A stretch of 64,000 bases of DNA from Rhodopseudomonas julia (GCF_030813515.1 NZ_JAUSUK010000002.1:1116001-1180000), one strand, 5' to 3'; shown: positions 37,444 to 47,253, counted from the first letter of the stretch. The notes: generated by a model from the letters alone, not told the origin. Program-made: numbers and translations.

Positions 37444-37856
37444 TGCCGGCCGGCGGAGACAGACAATCGGTGCCGCCTGAGGGCGGCCGTTTCCCCGGGC
37501 GTGCACCGGTCGATGCTTACGGGAATGGCGGTTTTCGGTTTGCCCGCATGTCGCATCGCGGGTCGATCCTGATGCTGCCTTCGGCGATCATCGGTTGGCA
37601 TGTCACAAAGCCGGATGAGATCAGCCTCGAAGCACTTGAGCCAGCGCTTGCCGAAGCGTCTTCGATCGAGGTGCTTCTGATCGGGACGGGCCGCAATCTC
37701 GTTCCGCTCGATCCAAAAGTGAAATCGGATCTCGAAGCTGCCGGTGTGTGGCCGGAAGTGATGGCGACAGGCGCCGCCTCGCGGACCTACAACATCCTGC
37801 TTGCGGAAAAGCGGGCTGTTGCTGCGGCGCTGATTGCTGTCGACGATCCAGAATGA
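37443..37856 (+). CDS. Mth938-like (DUF498) protein, NDUFAF3 homologue
   Basis: This 137-residue protein carries the Mth938-like domain: GSILMLPSAIIGWHV, EVLLIGTGRNLVPLDP and ASRTYNILLAEKRAVAAALIAV. The human member of this family is NDUFAF3, a complex I assembly factor. It begins on the secF stop (TGATG) and ends 17 bp before the NDUFAF6-like gene, so the set is probably one transcript. A role in respiratory complex I assembly in this bacterium is inference from the family and the neighbour. Confidence 0.88.
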   Translation: MPAGGDRQSVPPEGGRFPGRAPVDAYGNGGFRFARMSHRGSILMLPSAIIGWHVTKPDEISLEALEPALAEASSIEVLLIGTGRNLVPLDPKVKSDLEAAGVWPEVMATGAASRTYNILLAEKRAVAAALIAVDDPE

Positions 37857-37873
37857 AACCCTAGCTCCGGCTC

Positions 37874-38713
37874 ATGGCCGAGCCCGATCCCACCCTCGTT
37901 GAGCCCGTGCGCGAGCGCGATCTTCCGCGCTACTACTCGGTCTTGTTCGCGCCGCAGAATGTGCGTGAGGAACTCTTTTCGCTCTATGCCTTCGCAGTCG
38001 AGGCGGAAAAGGTTGCCGATGTCGTGCAAGAGGCGACTCTCGGAGAGATCCGTCTGACGTGGTGGCGCGATTCGCTCGACCTTGCGGTTGCGGGGCAGGC
38101 GAGCGGCTCTCCGATCGTCGATCGGCTCGCTTTGGCACTGCGCGAGCGAGGACTTTCCGCCGATGCCCTTGTGGCCCTCACGGAAGCGCGGCACGGCGAC
38201 CTATACGCAGATCCTCCCGCAACGCTTGCCGATCTCGAAGGTCGGATGGGAGAGACGCAGTCGAGCCTCTTCCAGCTGGGCGGATTGTTTCTCGGGGGAG
38301 AGGCTGGCGAAATTGCCGAGGCTGCGGGGCATGCGGGCATCGCCTATGGGGTCGCCATGAGCCTTTGGGATGGCGCACGGGCGCGGGCGAGGGGGCGTCT
38401 CGTCATACCCTCTGAGCTTCTCCAGACGGTGGGTCTCTCCCCGCAGGAGGCTTATTCCGCCGAGGCGAAAGAGCTCGTCGCTCCAATCGGCGAGCTCGTC
38501 ACTTTCGGGCGCATGCATCGAAGCCGCGCAGCGGCGGCGCTCAGGAACGTTCGGGGGCGCGCCCGCTCAGCGTTCTTGCCATTGCATGCGGCGGATGTCC
38601 TCCTCGCCCGAATTGCGCGCGATCCGACCAGATTTCTCGTTTCACCTCAGCCCATGCCGGCGCTCAGCGTGTTGAGCCGGATGGTGTTTGCCGGTTTCGG
38701 CATGGGCCGCTGA
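37874..38713 (+). CDS. Squalene/phytoene synthase-like protein, NDUFAF6 homologue
   Basis: This 279-residue protein has the trans-isoprenyl diphosphate synthase fold of squalene/phytoene synthases. It keeps RYYSVLFAPQNVREELFSLYAF and LTWWRDSLD but lacks the catalytic Asp-rich motifs: the first reads EKVADVVQE and the second WDGARARARGRLVIP. NDUFAF6, a mitochondrial complex I assembly factor, belongs to this non-canonical branch. With the NDUFAF3-like gene just upstream, a complex I assembly role is a reasonable inference; squalene or carotenoid synthesis is unlikely. Confidence 0.85.
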   Translation: MAEPDPTLVEPVRERDLPRYYSVLFAPQNVREELFSLYAFAVEAEKVADVVQEATLGEIRLTWWRDSLDLAVAGQASGSPIVDRLALALRERGLSADALVALTEARHGDLYADPPATLADLEGRMGETQSSLFQLGGLFLGGEAGEIAEAAGHAGIAYGVAMSLWDGARARARGRLVIPSELLQTVGLSPQEAYSAEAKELVAPIGELVTFGRMHRSRAAAALRNVRGRARSAFLPLHAADVLLARIARDPTRFLVSPQPMPALSVLSRMVFAGFGMGR

Positions 38714-38747
38714 ACGATCTGAGGTTGGCAGAAAGCCTCTTCGGCTC

Positions 38748-40148
38748 TCAGGCTGCCTTGCGCAATTCGTTCGCTGCAAGCCACGTCGCGAAATCGGCAA
38801 GTGCACGTGCGGCGAGCGCACGCTTGCGTGCCACGCCTCGCTCTTTGCCCTTCATTTTGCGCCCGTCCTCGCCTTTCACGGGCGCCGCGATCTCGGGGAA
38901 AAGGCCGAAATTGACGTTCATCGGCTGGAAGTCGCCATTCTCCTTATCCACGAGATTGCGGCCGGTAATGTGTGCGAGGAGCGCTCCGTGGGCCGTCGTG
39001 TCTGGGGGCAGGGCCGGTTGATCTCCCAGCGCTTCGGCGGCAGCGAAGCGGCCGGCGAGAAGCCCGATGGATGCCGATTCGACATAGCCTTCGCAGCCTG
39101 TGATTTGGCCGGCGAAACGGATATGGGGCTGTACCTTCAGGCGCATCGTTTCGTCGAGGATTTTCGGCGAACGTAGGAACGTGTTGCGGTGAATGCCGCC
39201 GAGACGGGCGAATTCGGCATTTTCCAGGGCCGGGATCATGCGGAGAATGCGTGTCTGTTCGCCGTATTTCATCTTGGTCTGGAAGCCGACCATGTTGAAC
39301 AATGTGCCCTGCTTGTTGTCCTGGCGGAGTTGCACCACGGCCCAGGGTTTTTCCTCCGGACGGTGCCGGTTGGTAAGGCCGACTGGCTTCATCGGACCCC
39401 ATCGCAGCGTTTCGGCTCCGCGCGCGGCCATGACCTCGATCGGAAGGCAGCCTTCGAAATAGGCCGTATCCTTCTCCCATTCCCGAAAATCGGCGGTCTC
39501 GGCCTGAAGAAGGGCCGCGATGAAGGCCTCGTACTGTGCGCGGTCCATCGGACAGTTCAGGTAGGCCGCCGTGTCGCCGCCAGGTCCGGGTTTGTCATAG
39601 CGCGACTGCATCCAGGCGATATCCATGTTGATGCTGTCACGATGGATGATCGGCGCAATGGCGTCGAAAAAGGCAAGCTGGTCTTCGCCCGTCGCCTGAC
39701 GGATCGCGGTTGCAAGCGCTCCGCTCGTCAAAGGGCCGGTGGCGATGATGGTCGGCTGGTCCGAACTTGGAAGCGAGGAAATTTCGCCGCGCTCGATGTG
39801 GATCAAAGGATGGTCGGCAATGGCCTGTGTCACGGCTTCGGAGAAACCGTTGCGGTCGACGGCAAGCGCCGATCCGGCGGGCAATTGATGGCGGTCGGCC
39901 GCCCGCATGATGAGCGAATTGGCCGCCCGCATCTCTGCGTGGAGAACACCGACCGCGTTGCTTGTCGCATCGTCGGAGCGGAACGAGTTCGAACAGACGA
40001 GCTCGGCGAGGCCGTCGCTTTTATGCGCTGGCGTCTCGACCTCGGGCCGCATTTCGTGCAGCACGACGGCAATGCCTGCTTCGGCGATCTGCCAGGCGGC
40101 TTCGCAGCCGGCAAGGCCGCCGCCGATGACATGGATGGGTCTCGTCAT
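38748..40148 (-). CDS. trmFO: Folate/FAD-dependent tRNA (uracil-54-C5) methyltransferase
   Basis: TrmFO makes ribothymidine at tRNA position 54, using methylenetetrahydrofolate and FADH2. The FAD-binding start [21 protein letters not shown], then [11 protein letters not shown] and [14 protein letters not shown], identify it. The C-terminal domain has [13 protein letters not shown], also typical. I chose ATG at 40148 (466 residues) because the dinucleotide-binding fold begins there and the upstream in-frame stretch is basic and unlike the family. It is convergent with the NDUFAF6-like gene, 34 bp apart. Confidence 0.96.
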   Translation of the reverse strand: MTRPIHVIGGGLAGCEAAWQIAEAGIAVVLHEMRPEVETPAHKSDGLAELVCSNSFRSDDATSNAVGVLHAEMRAANSLIMRAADRHQLPAGSALAVDRNGFSEAVTQAIADHPLIHIERGEISSLPSSDQPTIIATGPLTSGALATAIRQATGEDQLAFFDAIAPIIHRDSINMDIAWMQSRYDKPGPGGDTAAYLNCPMDRAQYEAFIAALLQAETADFREWEKDTAYFEGCLPIEVMAARGAETLRWGPMKPVGLTNRHRPEEKPWAVVQLRQDNKQGTLFNMVGFQTKMKYGEQTRILRMIPALENAEFARLGGIHRNTFLRSPKILDETMRLKVQPHIRFAGQITGCEGYVESASIGLLAGRFAAAEALGDQPALPPDTTAHGALLAHITGRNLVDKENGDFQPMNVNFGLFPEIAAPVKGEDGRKMKGKERGVARKRALAARALADFATWLAANELRKAA

Positions 40149-40341
40149 TTCGTGTCTCTTAGCTTTTGCTGCATCGTTCGTTGCGAGGCGGAACCATCTC
40201 GCATGCAACGCATCACGCCCGCGCATGTTGACGCTTGCCAGCGAGATCGCAAGGGGAGAGGCAGGGTGCCTGCGCGAATCCATATGATGCTTGCCAGGCA
40301 GCGCAACAACAGCCGTCGAAGGCGACAAAACGGGGATTGAG

Positions 40342-41307
40342 ATGGCGGGAAGCTCGAAAAAGGCGATTTATGCGGCGCTTGTCGGAAACCTAGCGATTGC
40401 GATAACGAAGTTCGGTGCCGCCGCCTATACAGGCTCCTCGGCGATGTTGTCGGAAGGCATCCATTCGGTTGTCGATACCGGCAATCAAGGGCTTCTGTTG
40501 TACGGGATGAAACGGGCATCTCGTCCAGCGGATCGTGCGCATCCCTTCGGCTACAGCGCGGAGATCTATTTCTGGGCCTTCGTGGTGGCGATCCTGATCT
40601 TTGCGGTTGGCGCTGGCGTCTCCGTCTATGAGGGCGTGCACAAGATCACCGACGCTAACGAGATTACGTCTCCGTTCGTCAATTACATCGTTCTGACGCT
40701 GGCGATCGTGTTCGAAGGTGTGTCATGGACCGTTGCCTACCGCGAGTTTCGTCGCCAGAGGAACGAAGGGCACAATTTTTTCGAAGCCGTTCGCCACTCC
40801 AAGGATCCCACTGTTTTCACGGTCCTTTACGAAGATACCGCCGCCCTGCTCGGTCTCGTCGTCGCGTTGATCGGCGTGTTCCTCGCCAGTTATCTCGGCC
40901 TTGCCTGGTTGGACGGTGCCGCCTCGATCGGGATCGGCATTATTCTTGGGACGACCGCAGTGCTCCTGGCGATCGAAACCAAGGGCCTTCTCATCGGCGA
41001 ATCGGCAGCACCGGAGACGGTCGCCGCGGTGCGCGAGATCGTCGAAGCGGAGGAAGGCGTCAGCGCACTGAACGAGCTCAGGACATTGCATCGGGGGCCC
41101 AACGACATCTTGCTGGCGCTCTCAGTCGATTTTGAGGACGATATGCCGGCCGGGCGCGTTGAAGCCGCCATCACGCGGTTGGAAAAGGCGATCAAGGCGC
41201 GCATTCCCACGATCCGCCGCCTTTTCATCGAGGTGCAATCTGCGGGCGATCACAAAATCGCGGTGGAAGAAGAACTGCGGGCCGTCAACGCGTCGGCTTC
41301 CAACTAG
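40342..41307 (+). CDS. Cation diffusion facilitator family transporter, SLC30A9-like
   Basis: CDF proteins export divalent metals in exchange for protons. The 321 residues show membrane segments from about residue 12 ([22 protein letters not shown]), 75-95, 112-135, 165-185 and 195-212. The first metal site has [13 protein letters not shown]. In the fifth helix the usual HxxxD is replaced by [13 protein letters not shown], as in SLC30A9-type members. A cytoplasmic C-terminal domain follows about 215. The metal (zinc, iron or cobalt) cannot be inferred. ATG at 40342 has a GGGG upstream. It is divergent from trmFO with a 193-bp gap. Confidence 0.9.
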   Translation: MAGSSKKAIYAALVGNLAIAITKFGAAAYTGSSAMLSEGIHSVVDTGNQGLLLYGMKRASRPADRAHPFGYSAEIYFWAFVVAILIFAVGAGVSVYEGVHKITDANEITSPFVNYIVLTLAIVFEGVSWTVAYREFRRQRNEGHNFFEAVRHSKDPTVFTVLYEDTAALLGLVVALIGVFLASYLGLAWLDGAASIGIGIILGTTAVLLAIETKGLLIGESAAPETVAAVREIVEAEEGVSALNELRTLHRGPNDILLALSVDFEDDMPAGRVEAAITRLEKAIKARIPTIRRLFIEVQSAGDHKIAVEEELRAVNASASN

Positions 41308-41353
41308 CTCGAGGAGCGGCCGGATGCGACAGAATAGCGAGACTACCTTAGAA

Positions 41354-41367
41354 TTGATCTAAGTCAA
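41354..41367 (+). promoter_or_regulatory. FNR/FixK-type binding site before ccp
   Basis: TTGAT-CTAA-GTCAA matches the FNR/FixK consensus TTGAT-N4-ATCAA at 9 of the 10 defined positions. It lies 164 bp before the cytochrome c peroxidase ATG. If the site is centred at -41.5 (class II), transcription would start near 41402; TAGAGT at 41389-41394 is a possible -10. Regulation by low oxygen fits the gene. Confidence 0.75.
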
Positions 41368-41395
41368 AAGTAGCCCATCCCGCACTGCTAGAGTT

Positions 41396-41432
41396 GGCCC
41401 GCGACCTGAGGCAGCGATCTGGGTCGCGGGCC
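41396..41432. other. 11-bp perfect hairpin in the ccp leader
   Basis: GGCCCGCGACC (41396-41406) is the exact reverse complement of GGTCGCGGGCC (41422-41432), with a 15-base loop. It lies downstream of the FNR box and 100 bp before the ccp start, with no T-run after it. It could be a 5' mRNA stem or a DNA dyad for another regulator. Confidence 0.8.
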
Positions 41433-41531
41433 TTGAACGCCAAAAGCCACGAGCCGACCCGATGGTCGCCGGTTGCGCTCGCCTTGACGTCTCATCTCCC
41501 GTGACTCTCTCGCAAATGAATGGAGAGCGCG

Positions 41532-42596
41532 ATGACACGTTTGCTGGTCTCGCTCCTACTTACGGCCGGGCTAGGCACTGCGGCCTATGCTGCGGACGAC
41601 CAGAAATTGATGGAAGACGCCAACGGATTTTTCGATCCGATTCCGACGATGGTGCAGGCGCCCGAAAACAACGCCATCACCCGCGAAAAGGTCGAGCTCG
41701 GCAAGATGCTGTATTTCGATCCGCGGCTGTCTTCTTCTCACCTTCTGAGCTGCAACACCTGCCACAATCTCGGCCTCGCCGGGACAGATCTGCAGCCAAC
41801 CTCTGTCGGACACGGCTGGCAGCGCGGTCCCCGCAACGCGCCGACCGTCCTCAATTCCGTCTTCAACATCGCCCAGTTCTGGGACGGACGGGCGGCCGAC
41901 CTGAAAGCGCAAGCCGTCGGGCCGATGCAGGCAGCGGTGGAGATGAACTCCACTCCCGATGAGGTGGTCGCGGTCCTGAACAGTATGCCCGAGTACAAGG
42001 ATCGCTTCGACGTCGTGTTTTCCGGCGACGAGGATCCGATCACTCTCGACAACGTCGCAAAGGCGATCGAGGCCTTCGAAGTGACGCTGGTGACACCCGC
42101 TTCCCGCTTCGATCAATTCCTGGACGGCAACACGAATGCCCTGAACGACAAGGAGAAGCACGGTCTCTCATTGTTCATGGAAAAGGGCTGCGTGTCCTGC
42201 CATTCCGGCGTGAATGTCGGCGGTCAGGATTATTTCCCGTTCGGTGTCGTGGAGAAGCCAGGTGCCGACATTCTGCCACCGGACGACAAAGGCCGCTTTG
42301 CGGTGACGCACACGGCGACGGATGAGTATGTCTTCCGAGCCGGCACATTGCGGAATATCGCGCTGACGGCGCCTTATTTCCACAGTGGCCAAGTGTGGAG
42401 CCTGCGTCAGGCGGTGCAGGTGATGGCGACGGCCCAGCTTGGAACGGAGCTCACCGAGGAGGAAGTCGATTCCATGGTGGCGTTCCTGCACACCCTCACG
42501 GGCGAGCAGCCGCAGGTCGATTATCCGATTCTGCCGGCCAGCACGGCCGATACCCCGCGTCCGGTGCTGACCATTCCGGGACAGGAAAACAACTGA
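41532..42596 (+). CDS. ccpA: Di-haem cytochrome c peroxidase (MauG/CcpA family)
   Basis: This periplasmic enzyme reduces hydrogen peroxide with electrons from cytochrome c. A signal peptide (MTRLLVSLLLTAGLGTAAYA) is followed by two haem-attachment CXXCH motifs: SCNTCHNLGLAG (about residue 74) and GCVSCHSGVNVGG (about 219). YFHSGQVWSLRQAVQVM and FRAGTLRNIALTAPYFH fit the family. I chose ATG at 41532 because GGAGAG lies 6-10 bases upstream. An FNR box sits at 41354 and a terminator follows at 42637. The length of 354 matches bacterial CCP. Confidence 0.95.
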   Translation: MTRLLVSLLLTAGLGTAAYAADDQKLMEDANGFFDPIPTMVQAPENNAITREKVELGKMLYFDPRLSSSHLLSCNTCHNLGLAGTDLQPTSVGHGWQRGPRNAPTVLNSVFNIAQFWDGRAADLKAQAVGPMQAAVEMNSTPDEVVAVLNSMPEYKDRFDVVFSGDEDPITLDNVAKAIEAFEVTLVTPASRFDQFLDGNTNALNDKEKHGLSLFMEKGCVSCHSGVNVGGQDYFPFGVVEKPGADILPPDDKGRFAVTHTATDEYVFRAGTLRNIALTAPYFHSGQVWSLRQAVQVMATAQLGTELTEEEVDSMVAFLHTLTGEQPQVDYPILPASTADTPRPVLTIPGQENN

Positions 42597-42636
42597 GCTA
42601 AAGGTTTTCCGAAAAGCCTCCCCCGGCAGATGAGCG

Positions 42637-42664
42637 AAGGGCCGCGTGAGCGGCCCTTCATTTT
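42637..42664 (+). terminator. Rho-independent terminator after ccp
   Basis: AAGGGCCGC (42637-42645) pairs perfectly with GCGGCCCTT (42650-42658) around GTGA, followed by CATTTT. It lies 40 bp after the ccp stop and before the convergent ssb stop, so it may serve both directions. Confidence 0.8.
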
Positions 42665-42691
42665 GTCTGCCGTGTCTCTTCCCGCCAGACT

Positions 42692-43180
42692 TCAGAACGG
42701 GATTTCGTCGTCCAGGTCGTCCTTGAAGGAGCCGCGGCCGCCTTCCATCGGACCGGACGAGCCGAAGTCCGAGCGGCCACCACGGTCGGAGGAGGGGGCG
42801 TCATAGCTGCCGCCACCGCTGCCTCCGCCGCGCGTGTCGAGCATGGTGAGGGCCGAATTGAAGCCCTGCAACACGACCTCGGTCGTGAAACGCTTCTGGC
42901 CCGACTGATCATCCCATTCGCGCGTTTGCAGCTGGCCTTCGAGATAAACCTTGGAGCCCTTGCGCAGATATTGCTCGGCGATTTTTGCCAGCCCCTCGTT
43001 GAAGATGACGACGCGGTGCCATTCGGTGCGCTCGCGCCGCTCTCCGGAATTGCGGTCGCGCCAGCTCTCCGAGGTCGCGATGCGCAGATTGACCACCGGA
43101 CGACCGTCGTTCAGACGCCGGATTTCGGGATCGGCCCCGAGATTGCCGATCAAGATGACTTTGTTGACGCTGCCGGCCAT
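42692..43180 (-). CDS. ssb: Single-stranded DNA-binding protein
   Basis: SSB binds single-stranded DNA in replication and repair. The OB-fold start [22 protein letters not shown] and [25 protein letters not shown] are canonical. A Gly/Ser-rich linker (about 112-150) leads to the partner-binding tail DDEIPF. I chose ATG at 43180 (162 residues); an upstream in-frame ATG at 43237 would add an unconserved stretch. The gene is divergent from VOC-uvrA with an SOS box between. Confidence 0.97.
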   Translation of the reverse strand: MAGSVNKVILIGNLGADPEIRRLNDGRPVVNLRIATSESWRDRNSGERRERTEWHRVVIFNEGLAKIAEQYLRKGSKVYLEGQLQTREWDDQSGQKRFTTEVVLQGFNSALTMLDTRGGGSGGGSYDAPSSDRGGRSDFGSSGPMEGGRGSFKDDLDDEIPF

Positions 43181-43293
43181 GAAATTCTCCCTGGTTTCTG
43201 GAGCCGCCGAGAGCGGCCAAAGGTTGCCCCTTTTCACTCAAGCGCCGCCGGACTGTAAACGGGCCCTTGCAAACACGCTTGTCGCCGCTGGGC

Positions 43294-43308
43294 GTTCACT
43301 GTATGTTC
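43294..43308. promoter_or_regulatory. LexA (SOS) box, alphaproteobacterial type
   Basis: GTTC (43294-43297), seven bases, then GTTC (43305-43308) match the alphaproteobacterial LexA site GTTC-N7-GTTC exactly. It lies 114 bp before the ssb start on one side and 44 bp before the VOC gene on the other. DNA-damage control of ssb and of VOC-uvrA is inferred. Confidence 0.75.
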
Positions 43309-43351
43309 CATATGGACGTCGTGCAAGATCCACGAACGAGGGGGCAGGCGT

Positions 43352-43777
43352 ATGGAACAGAGAATGAGTGTCGTGACGCTGGGCGTCGCGGACTTGTCGC
43401 GAGCACGGCAATTTTACGAGGATGGGCTCGGCTGGCAACGTGCGAATGCCCACGAGGAAGTGGTATTTTATGATCTGAACGGCTTTGTCCTGGCGCTCTA
43501 TCCGAGGACGTCGCTGGCGGCAGATGCCAAAGTCGACCCGGACGGAGACGGCTTTTCGGGCGTCACGCTCGCCTTCAATGCGAGAAGCCGCGAGGAGGTC
43601 GATGTCGTCTTGAAGGAGGTGGAGGCGGCAGGAGGCGAGATCGTCAAAACGGCCGAAGAAGTCTTCTGGGGCGGCTATTCGGGTTATTTTGCCGATCCTG
43701 ATGGGCATTTGTGGGAAGTCGCCCACAACCCGTTTTGGTCAATCGACGCGGAAGGGCGCGTCCATCTCGGTGAATGA
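43352..43777 (+). CDS. VOC (glyoxalase/bleomycin-resistance) family protein
   Basis: This 141-residue protein is a single vicinal-oxygen-chelate unit. It begins [24 protein letters not shown] and ends with [17 protein letters not shown]. Possible metal ligands are the Glu in the GHLWEV motif and the Glu in the [11 protein letters not shown] region; the N-terminal His of many VOC enzymes is replaced (VTLGV). The substrate is unknown. It sits between the SOS box and uvrA, both on +, with 117 bp to uvrA, so it may be damage-induced. A second in-frame ATG at 43364 is possible. Confidence 0.88.
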   Translation: MEQRMSVVTLGVADLSRARQFYEDGLGWQRANAHEEVVFYDLNGFVLALYPRTSLAADAKVDPDGDGFSGVTLAFNARSREEVDVVLKEVEAAGGEIVKTAEEVFWGGYSGYFADPDGHLWEVAHNPFWSIDAEGRVHLGE

Positions 43778-43894
43778 CTGGGATCGAAGAGCGGGTATGG
43801 CGCGAAGCGGGAAGGACGGGGTTTTTCCATCACGCCCGCTGCACTAAATAAGCATCGGGCAAGCCTGCCCGCATCACCATCATCCGGAACGGCC

Positions 43895-46777
43895 ATGACG
43901 GATCCGCAAAAGACGCTCTCCGTGCGGGGCGCGCGCGAACACAATCTCAAAAACGTCGATCTCGATCTGCCGCGCGACAGTCTGATCGTGATGACGGGCC
44001 TTTCTGGCTCCGGCAAATCCTCGCTCGCATTCGATACCATCTATGCCGAGGGGCAGCGGCGCTATGTCGAGTCGTTGTCGGCTTATGCGCGCCAGTTTCT
44101 GGAGATGATGCAAAAGCCCGACGTCGACCAGATCGACGGCCTGTCACCGGCAATTTCCATCGAGCAGAAGACGACGTCGCGCAATCCCCGCTCCACCGTC
44201 GGCACGGTGACGGAGATCTACGATTATATGCGGCTGCTGTTTGCCCGCGTCGGTGTTCCCTATTCGCCGGCGACGGGCTTGCCGATCGAAAGCCAGACGG
44301 TCAGCCAGATGGTCGATCGTATTCTGGCTTTGCCGGACGGTACGCGACTTTATCTGCTCGCACCGGTCGTGCGTGGCCGCAAGGGCGAGTTCCGCAAGGA
44401 TCTCGCCGAGTATATGAAGCGCGGTTTTCAGCGCGCGCGGATCGATGGAACCTTCTACGAGATCGCCGAGGCGCCGGCGCTCGACAAGAAGCTGAAGCAC
44501 GACGTCGACATCGTCGTCGATCGCGTCGTCGTCCGCGCGGATGCCGGGAGCCGGTTGGCCGATTCTCTGGAGACGGCGCTGCGGCTTGCCGATGGAATCG
44601 CCGTCGCCGAGTTCGCGGATATGGGCGAAGGCGGCAAGCCGTCGGCACCGATTGTCTTTTCCGAAAAATTCGCCTGTCCCGTTTCCGGGTTCACGATCCC
44701 CGAGATCGAACCGCGGCTGTTTTCGTTCAACAATCCCTTCGGCGCCTGCCCGACCTGCGACGGCCTCGGATCTGAACTGCGCATCGATCCCGATCTTGTG
44801 GTGCCCGATCCGCGCTTGAGCCTGCGCAAGGGGGCGATCCACCCCTGGGCGAAATCGAGCTCGCCTTACTATCTGCAGACGCTCGAGGGGCTCGCCCAGC
44901 ATTACGGCTTCAGCCTGACGGTTCCGTTCGAGGAGCTTCTTGAGGACGCGCGCCAAGCCATCTTGTATGGGACGGGCAAGGAGAAGGTTGCGCTCGTCTA
45001 CGATGATGGGCTTAGAAAATATCAGGCGAAGAAGACCTTCGAAGGCATCATCCCCAATCTGGAGCGGCGCTGGAAGGAGACCGATTCTGCGTGGATGCGC
45101 GAGGAGATCGGCAAATACATGTCCTCGACGCCATGCGCCGCCTGCAACGGCCTGCGGCTGAAGCCGGAAGCGCTCGCGGTGAAGATCGCGAGCCTCAACA
45201 TCGGCGAGGTCTCGCATTTTTCGATCCGCGAGGCGAACCGCTGGTTCACGGAATTGCCGGAAAAGCTGAGCGGAAAGCAGAATGAGATCGCGCTGCGCAT
45301 TCTCAAGGAAATTCGCGAGCGGCTTCGCTTTCTCGACGATGTTGGGCTCGATTATCTGACCTTGGCGCGCAATTCGGGCTCCTTGTCGGGTGGCGAGAGC
45401 CAGCGCATTCGGCTTGCCTCACAGATCGGATCGGGCCTGACCGGCGTCCTCTATGTGCTGGACGAGCCGTCGATCGGTCTGCATCAGCGCGACAATGCCA
45501 GGCTTCTGGAGACGCTCAAGCATTTGCGCGACCTCGGCAACACCGTCATCGTCGTCGAGCATGACGAGGATGCGATCATGGCGGCCGACCATGTCGTCGA
45601 TGTGGGACCCGGCGCGGGCATCCATGGCGGTGAGGTGGTGGCGGAAGGAACGCCTGGCGATGTCATGGCAAGTCCGGCTTCGCTTACGGGCCAGTACCTT
45701 TCTGGGGCGCGCGCGATCGAGGTTCCGCAGACACGCCGCAAGGCCTCCAAAAAGCGCTGGCTGAAGCTCTCCGGCGCCACGGGCAACAATCTCAAGGATG
45801 TCACGGCGAAAATCCCGCTCGGCACGTTCACCTGCGTGACCGGTGTCTCGGGTGGCGGCAAGTCGACGCTCCTCATCGACACGCTCTATAAATCGGTGGC
45901 GCGCCGCCTCAACGGTGCGCGCGAACAGGCCGCCCCGCATGCGGACCTTGCCGGGCTCGAGCATCTCGACAAGGTGATCGACATCGATCAATCGCCGATC
46001 GGACGCACGCCGCGTTCCAATCCTGCGACCTATACGGGCGCGTTCACCCCCATTCGCGAATGGTTTGCAGGTCTGCCGGAGGCGAAGGCGCGTGGCTATC
46101 AGCCGGGCCGTTTCTCCTTCAACGTCAAGGGGGGACGCTGCGAGGCCTGCCAAGGCGACGGTGTCGTCAAGATCGAGATGCACTTCCTGCCCGACGTCTA
46201 TGTCACCTGCGACGTCTGTCACGGCAAACGTTACAACCGCGAGACTTTGGAAGTTACGTTCAAGGAGAAGTCTATCGCCGATGTCCTCGACATGACCGTC
46301 GAAGAAGGCGTCGGCTTCTTCCAGGCAATCCCCGCGGTGCGCGACAAGCTGAAGACGCTCGCGCGTGTGGGCCTCGGCTATGTGCGGATTGGCCAACAGG
46401 CGACGACGCTTTCGGGCGGCGAAGCGCAGCGCGTGAAGCTTGCGAAGGAATTGTCGAAGCGTGCAACCGGACGCACGCTCTATATCCTCGATGAGCCGAC
46501 CACGGGTCTGCATTTCCACGATGTGGCGAAGCTTCTGGAGGTGCTGCACGAACTGGTCGAACAGGGAAATACGGTGGCGGTGATCGAGCACAATCTCGAT
46601 GTCATCAAGACGGCGGATTACATCATCGATCTCGGGCCGGAAGGCGGAGATGGCGGCGGCGAAATCGTGGTCGCCGGTACGCCGGAAGACGTGGTGGCGG
46701 AGCCGCGGAGCTACACAGGGCAGTTTCTGAAGCCGATTTTGGAACGTGGTATGCGGCGCTCCGAAGCGGCGGAATAG
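43895..46777 (+). CDS. uvrA: Excinuclease ABC subunit A
   Basis: UvrA recognises DNA damage in nucleotide excision repair. It has two ABC modules: Walker [10 protein letters not shown] (about residue 35) and GVSGGGKST (about 652), signatures [12 protein letters not shown] and [12 protein letters not shown], and Walker [15 protein letters not shown] and [14 protein letters not shown]. Zinc module 2 is complete ([17 protein letters not shown]). In zinc module 1 the usual first CXXC reads CPVS, so one ligand is missing, while CPTC is kept. Length 960 is normal. An SOS box lies upstream at 43294, beyond the VOC gene, and a 6-bp stem lies at 43856-43871. Confidence 0.98.
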   Translation: MTDPQKTLSVRGAREHNLKNVDLDLPRDSLIVMTGLSGSGKSSLAFDTIYAEGQRRYVESLSAYARQFLEMMQKPDVDQIDGLSPAISIEQKTTSRNPRSTVGTVTEIYDYMRLLFARVGVPYSPATGLPIESQTVSQMVDRILALPDGTRLYLLAPVVRGRKGEFRKDLAEYMKRGFQRARIDGTFYEIAEAPALDKKLKHDVDIVVDRVVVRADAGSRLADSLETALRLADGIAVAEFADMGEGGKPSAPIVFSEKFACPVSGFTIPEIEPRLFSFNNPFGACPTCDGLGSELRIDPDLVVPDPRLSLRKGAIHPWAKSSSPYYLQTLEGLAQHYGFSLTVPFEELLEDARQAILYGTGKEKVALVYDDGLRKYQAKKTFEGIIPNLERRWKETDSAWMREEIGKYMSSTPCAACNGLRLKPEALAVKIASLNIGEVSHFSIREANRWFTELPEKLSGKQNEIALRILKEIRERLRFLDDVGLDYLTLARNSGSLSGGESQRIRLASQIGSGLTGVLYVLDEPSIGLHQRDNARLLETLKHLRDLGNTVIVVEHDEDAIMAADHVVDVGPGAGIHGGEVVAEGTPGDVMASPASLTGQYLSGARAIEVPQTRRKASKKRWLKLSGATGNNLKDVTAKIPLGTFTCVTGVSGGGKSTLLIDTLYKSVARRLNGAREQAAPHADLAGLEHLDKVIDIDQSPIGRTPRSNPATYTGAFTPIREWFAGLPEAKARGYQPGRFSFNVKGGRCEACQGDGVVKIEMHFLPDVYVTCDVCHGKRYNRETLEVTFKEKSIADVLDMTVEEGVGFFQAIPAVRDKLKTLARVGLGYVRIGQQATTLSGGEAQRVKLAKELSKRATGRTLYILDEPTTGLHFHDVAKLLEVLHELVEQGNTVAVIEHNLDVIKTADYIIDLGPEGGDGGGEIVVAGTPEDVVAEPRSYTGQFLKPILERGMRRSEAAE

Positions 46778-46800
46778 AGCGGTCGCTCGCGCGGCATGCG

Positions 46801-47253
46801 ATGCCCCGGTCCGCAGGTATTTTGATGTTCCGCCGAAGACCATCCGGCCCGGAGGTGCTGCTCGTTCATCCGGGCGGCCCGTTCTGGGCGAAGAAGGATG
46901 ACGGTGCCTGGTCGATCCCCAAAGGTCTGCGAGAAGAAGGAGAGGCTGCGGAGGTGGCCGCCCGACGCGAGTTTTACGAGGAAACGGGATGCGTGCCGGA
47001 TGTTGATCTCATCCTGCTCGGGGAGTTCAGACAGGCGGGTGGCAAGCGTGTCGAGGCCTTCGCGTTGGAGGGGGATTTCGACCTCGGCGGGTTCAAGAGC
47101 AACCTCTTCGAAATGGAATGGCCGCCGCATTCGGGTAAGCGCCGGGTCTTTCCCGAGGCAGATCGGGCAGGGTGGTTTTCCATCGAGGCGGCGCGAAGCA
47201 AGATCCTCAAGAGCCAGCAGCCGATCCTCGGCGCCTTGGAAGAGGTGATTTGA
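46801..47253 (+). CDS. NUDIX hydrolase
   Basis: This 150-residue NUDIX protein has a complete box GLREEGEAAEVAARREFYEETG (GX5EX7REFXEEXG, about residues 42-63), preceded by GPFWAKKDDGAWSIPKG. It also has WPPHSGKRRVFPEADRAGWF, a stretch seen in a NUDIX group whose substrates are unknown to me. It lies 24 bp after uvrA on the same strand, so co-transcription is possible. The ribosome site before the ATG is poor. Confidence 0.92.
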   Translation: MPRSAGILMFRRRPSGPEVLLVHPGGPFWAKKDDGAWSIPKGLREEGEAAEVAARREFYEETGCVPDVDLILLGEFRQAGGKRVEAFALEGDFDLGGFKSNLFEMEWPPHSGKRRVFPEADRAGWFSIEAARSKILKSQQPILGALEEVI

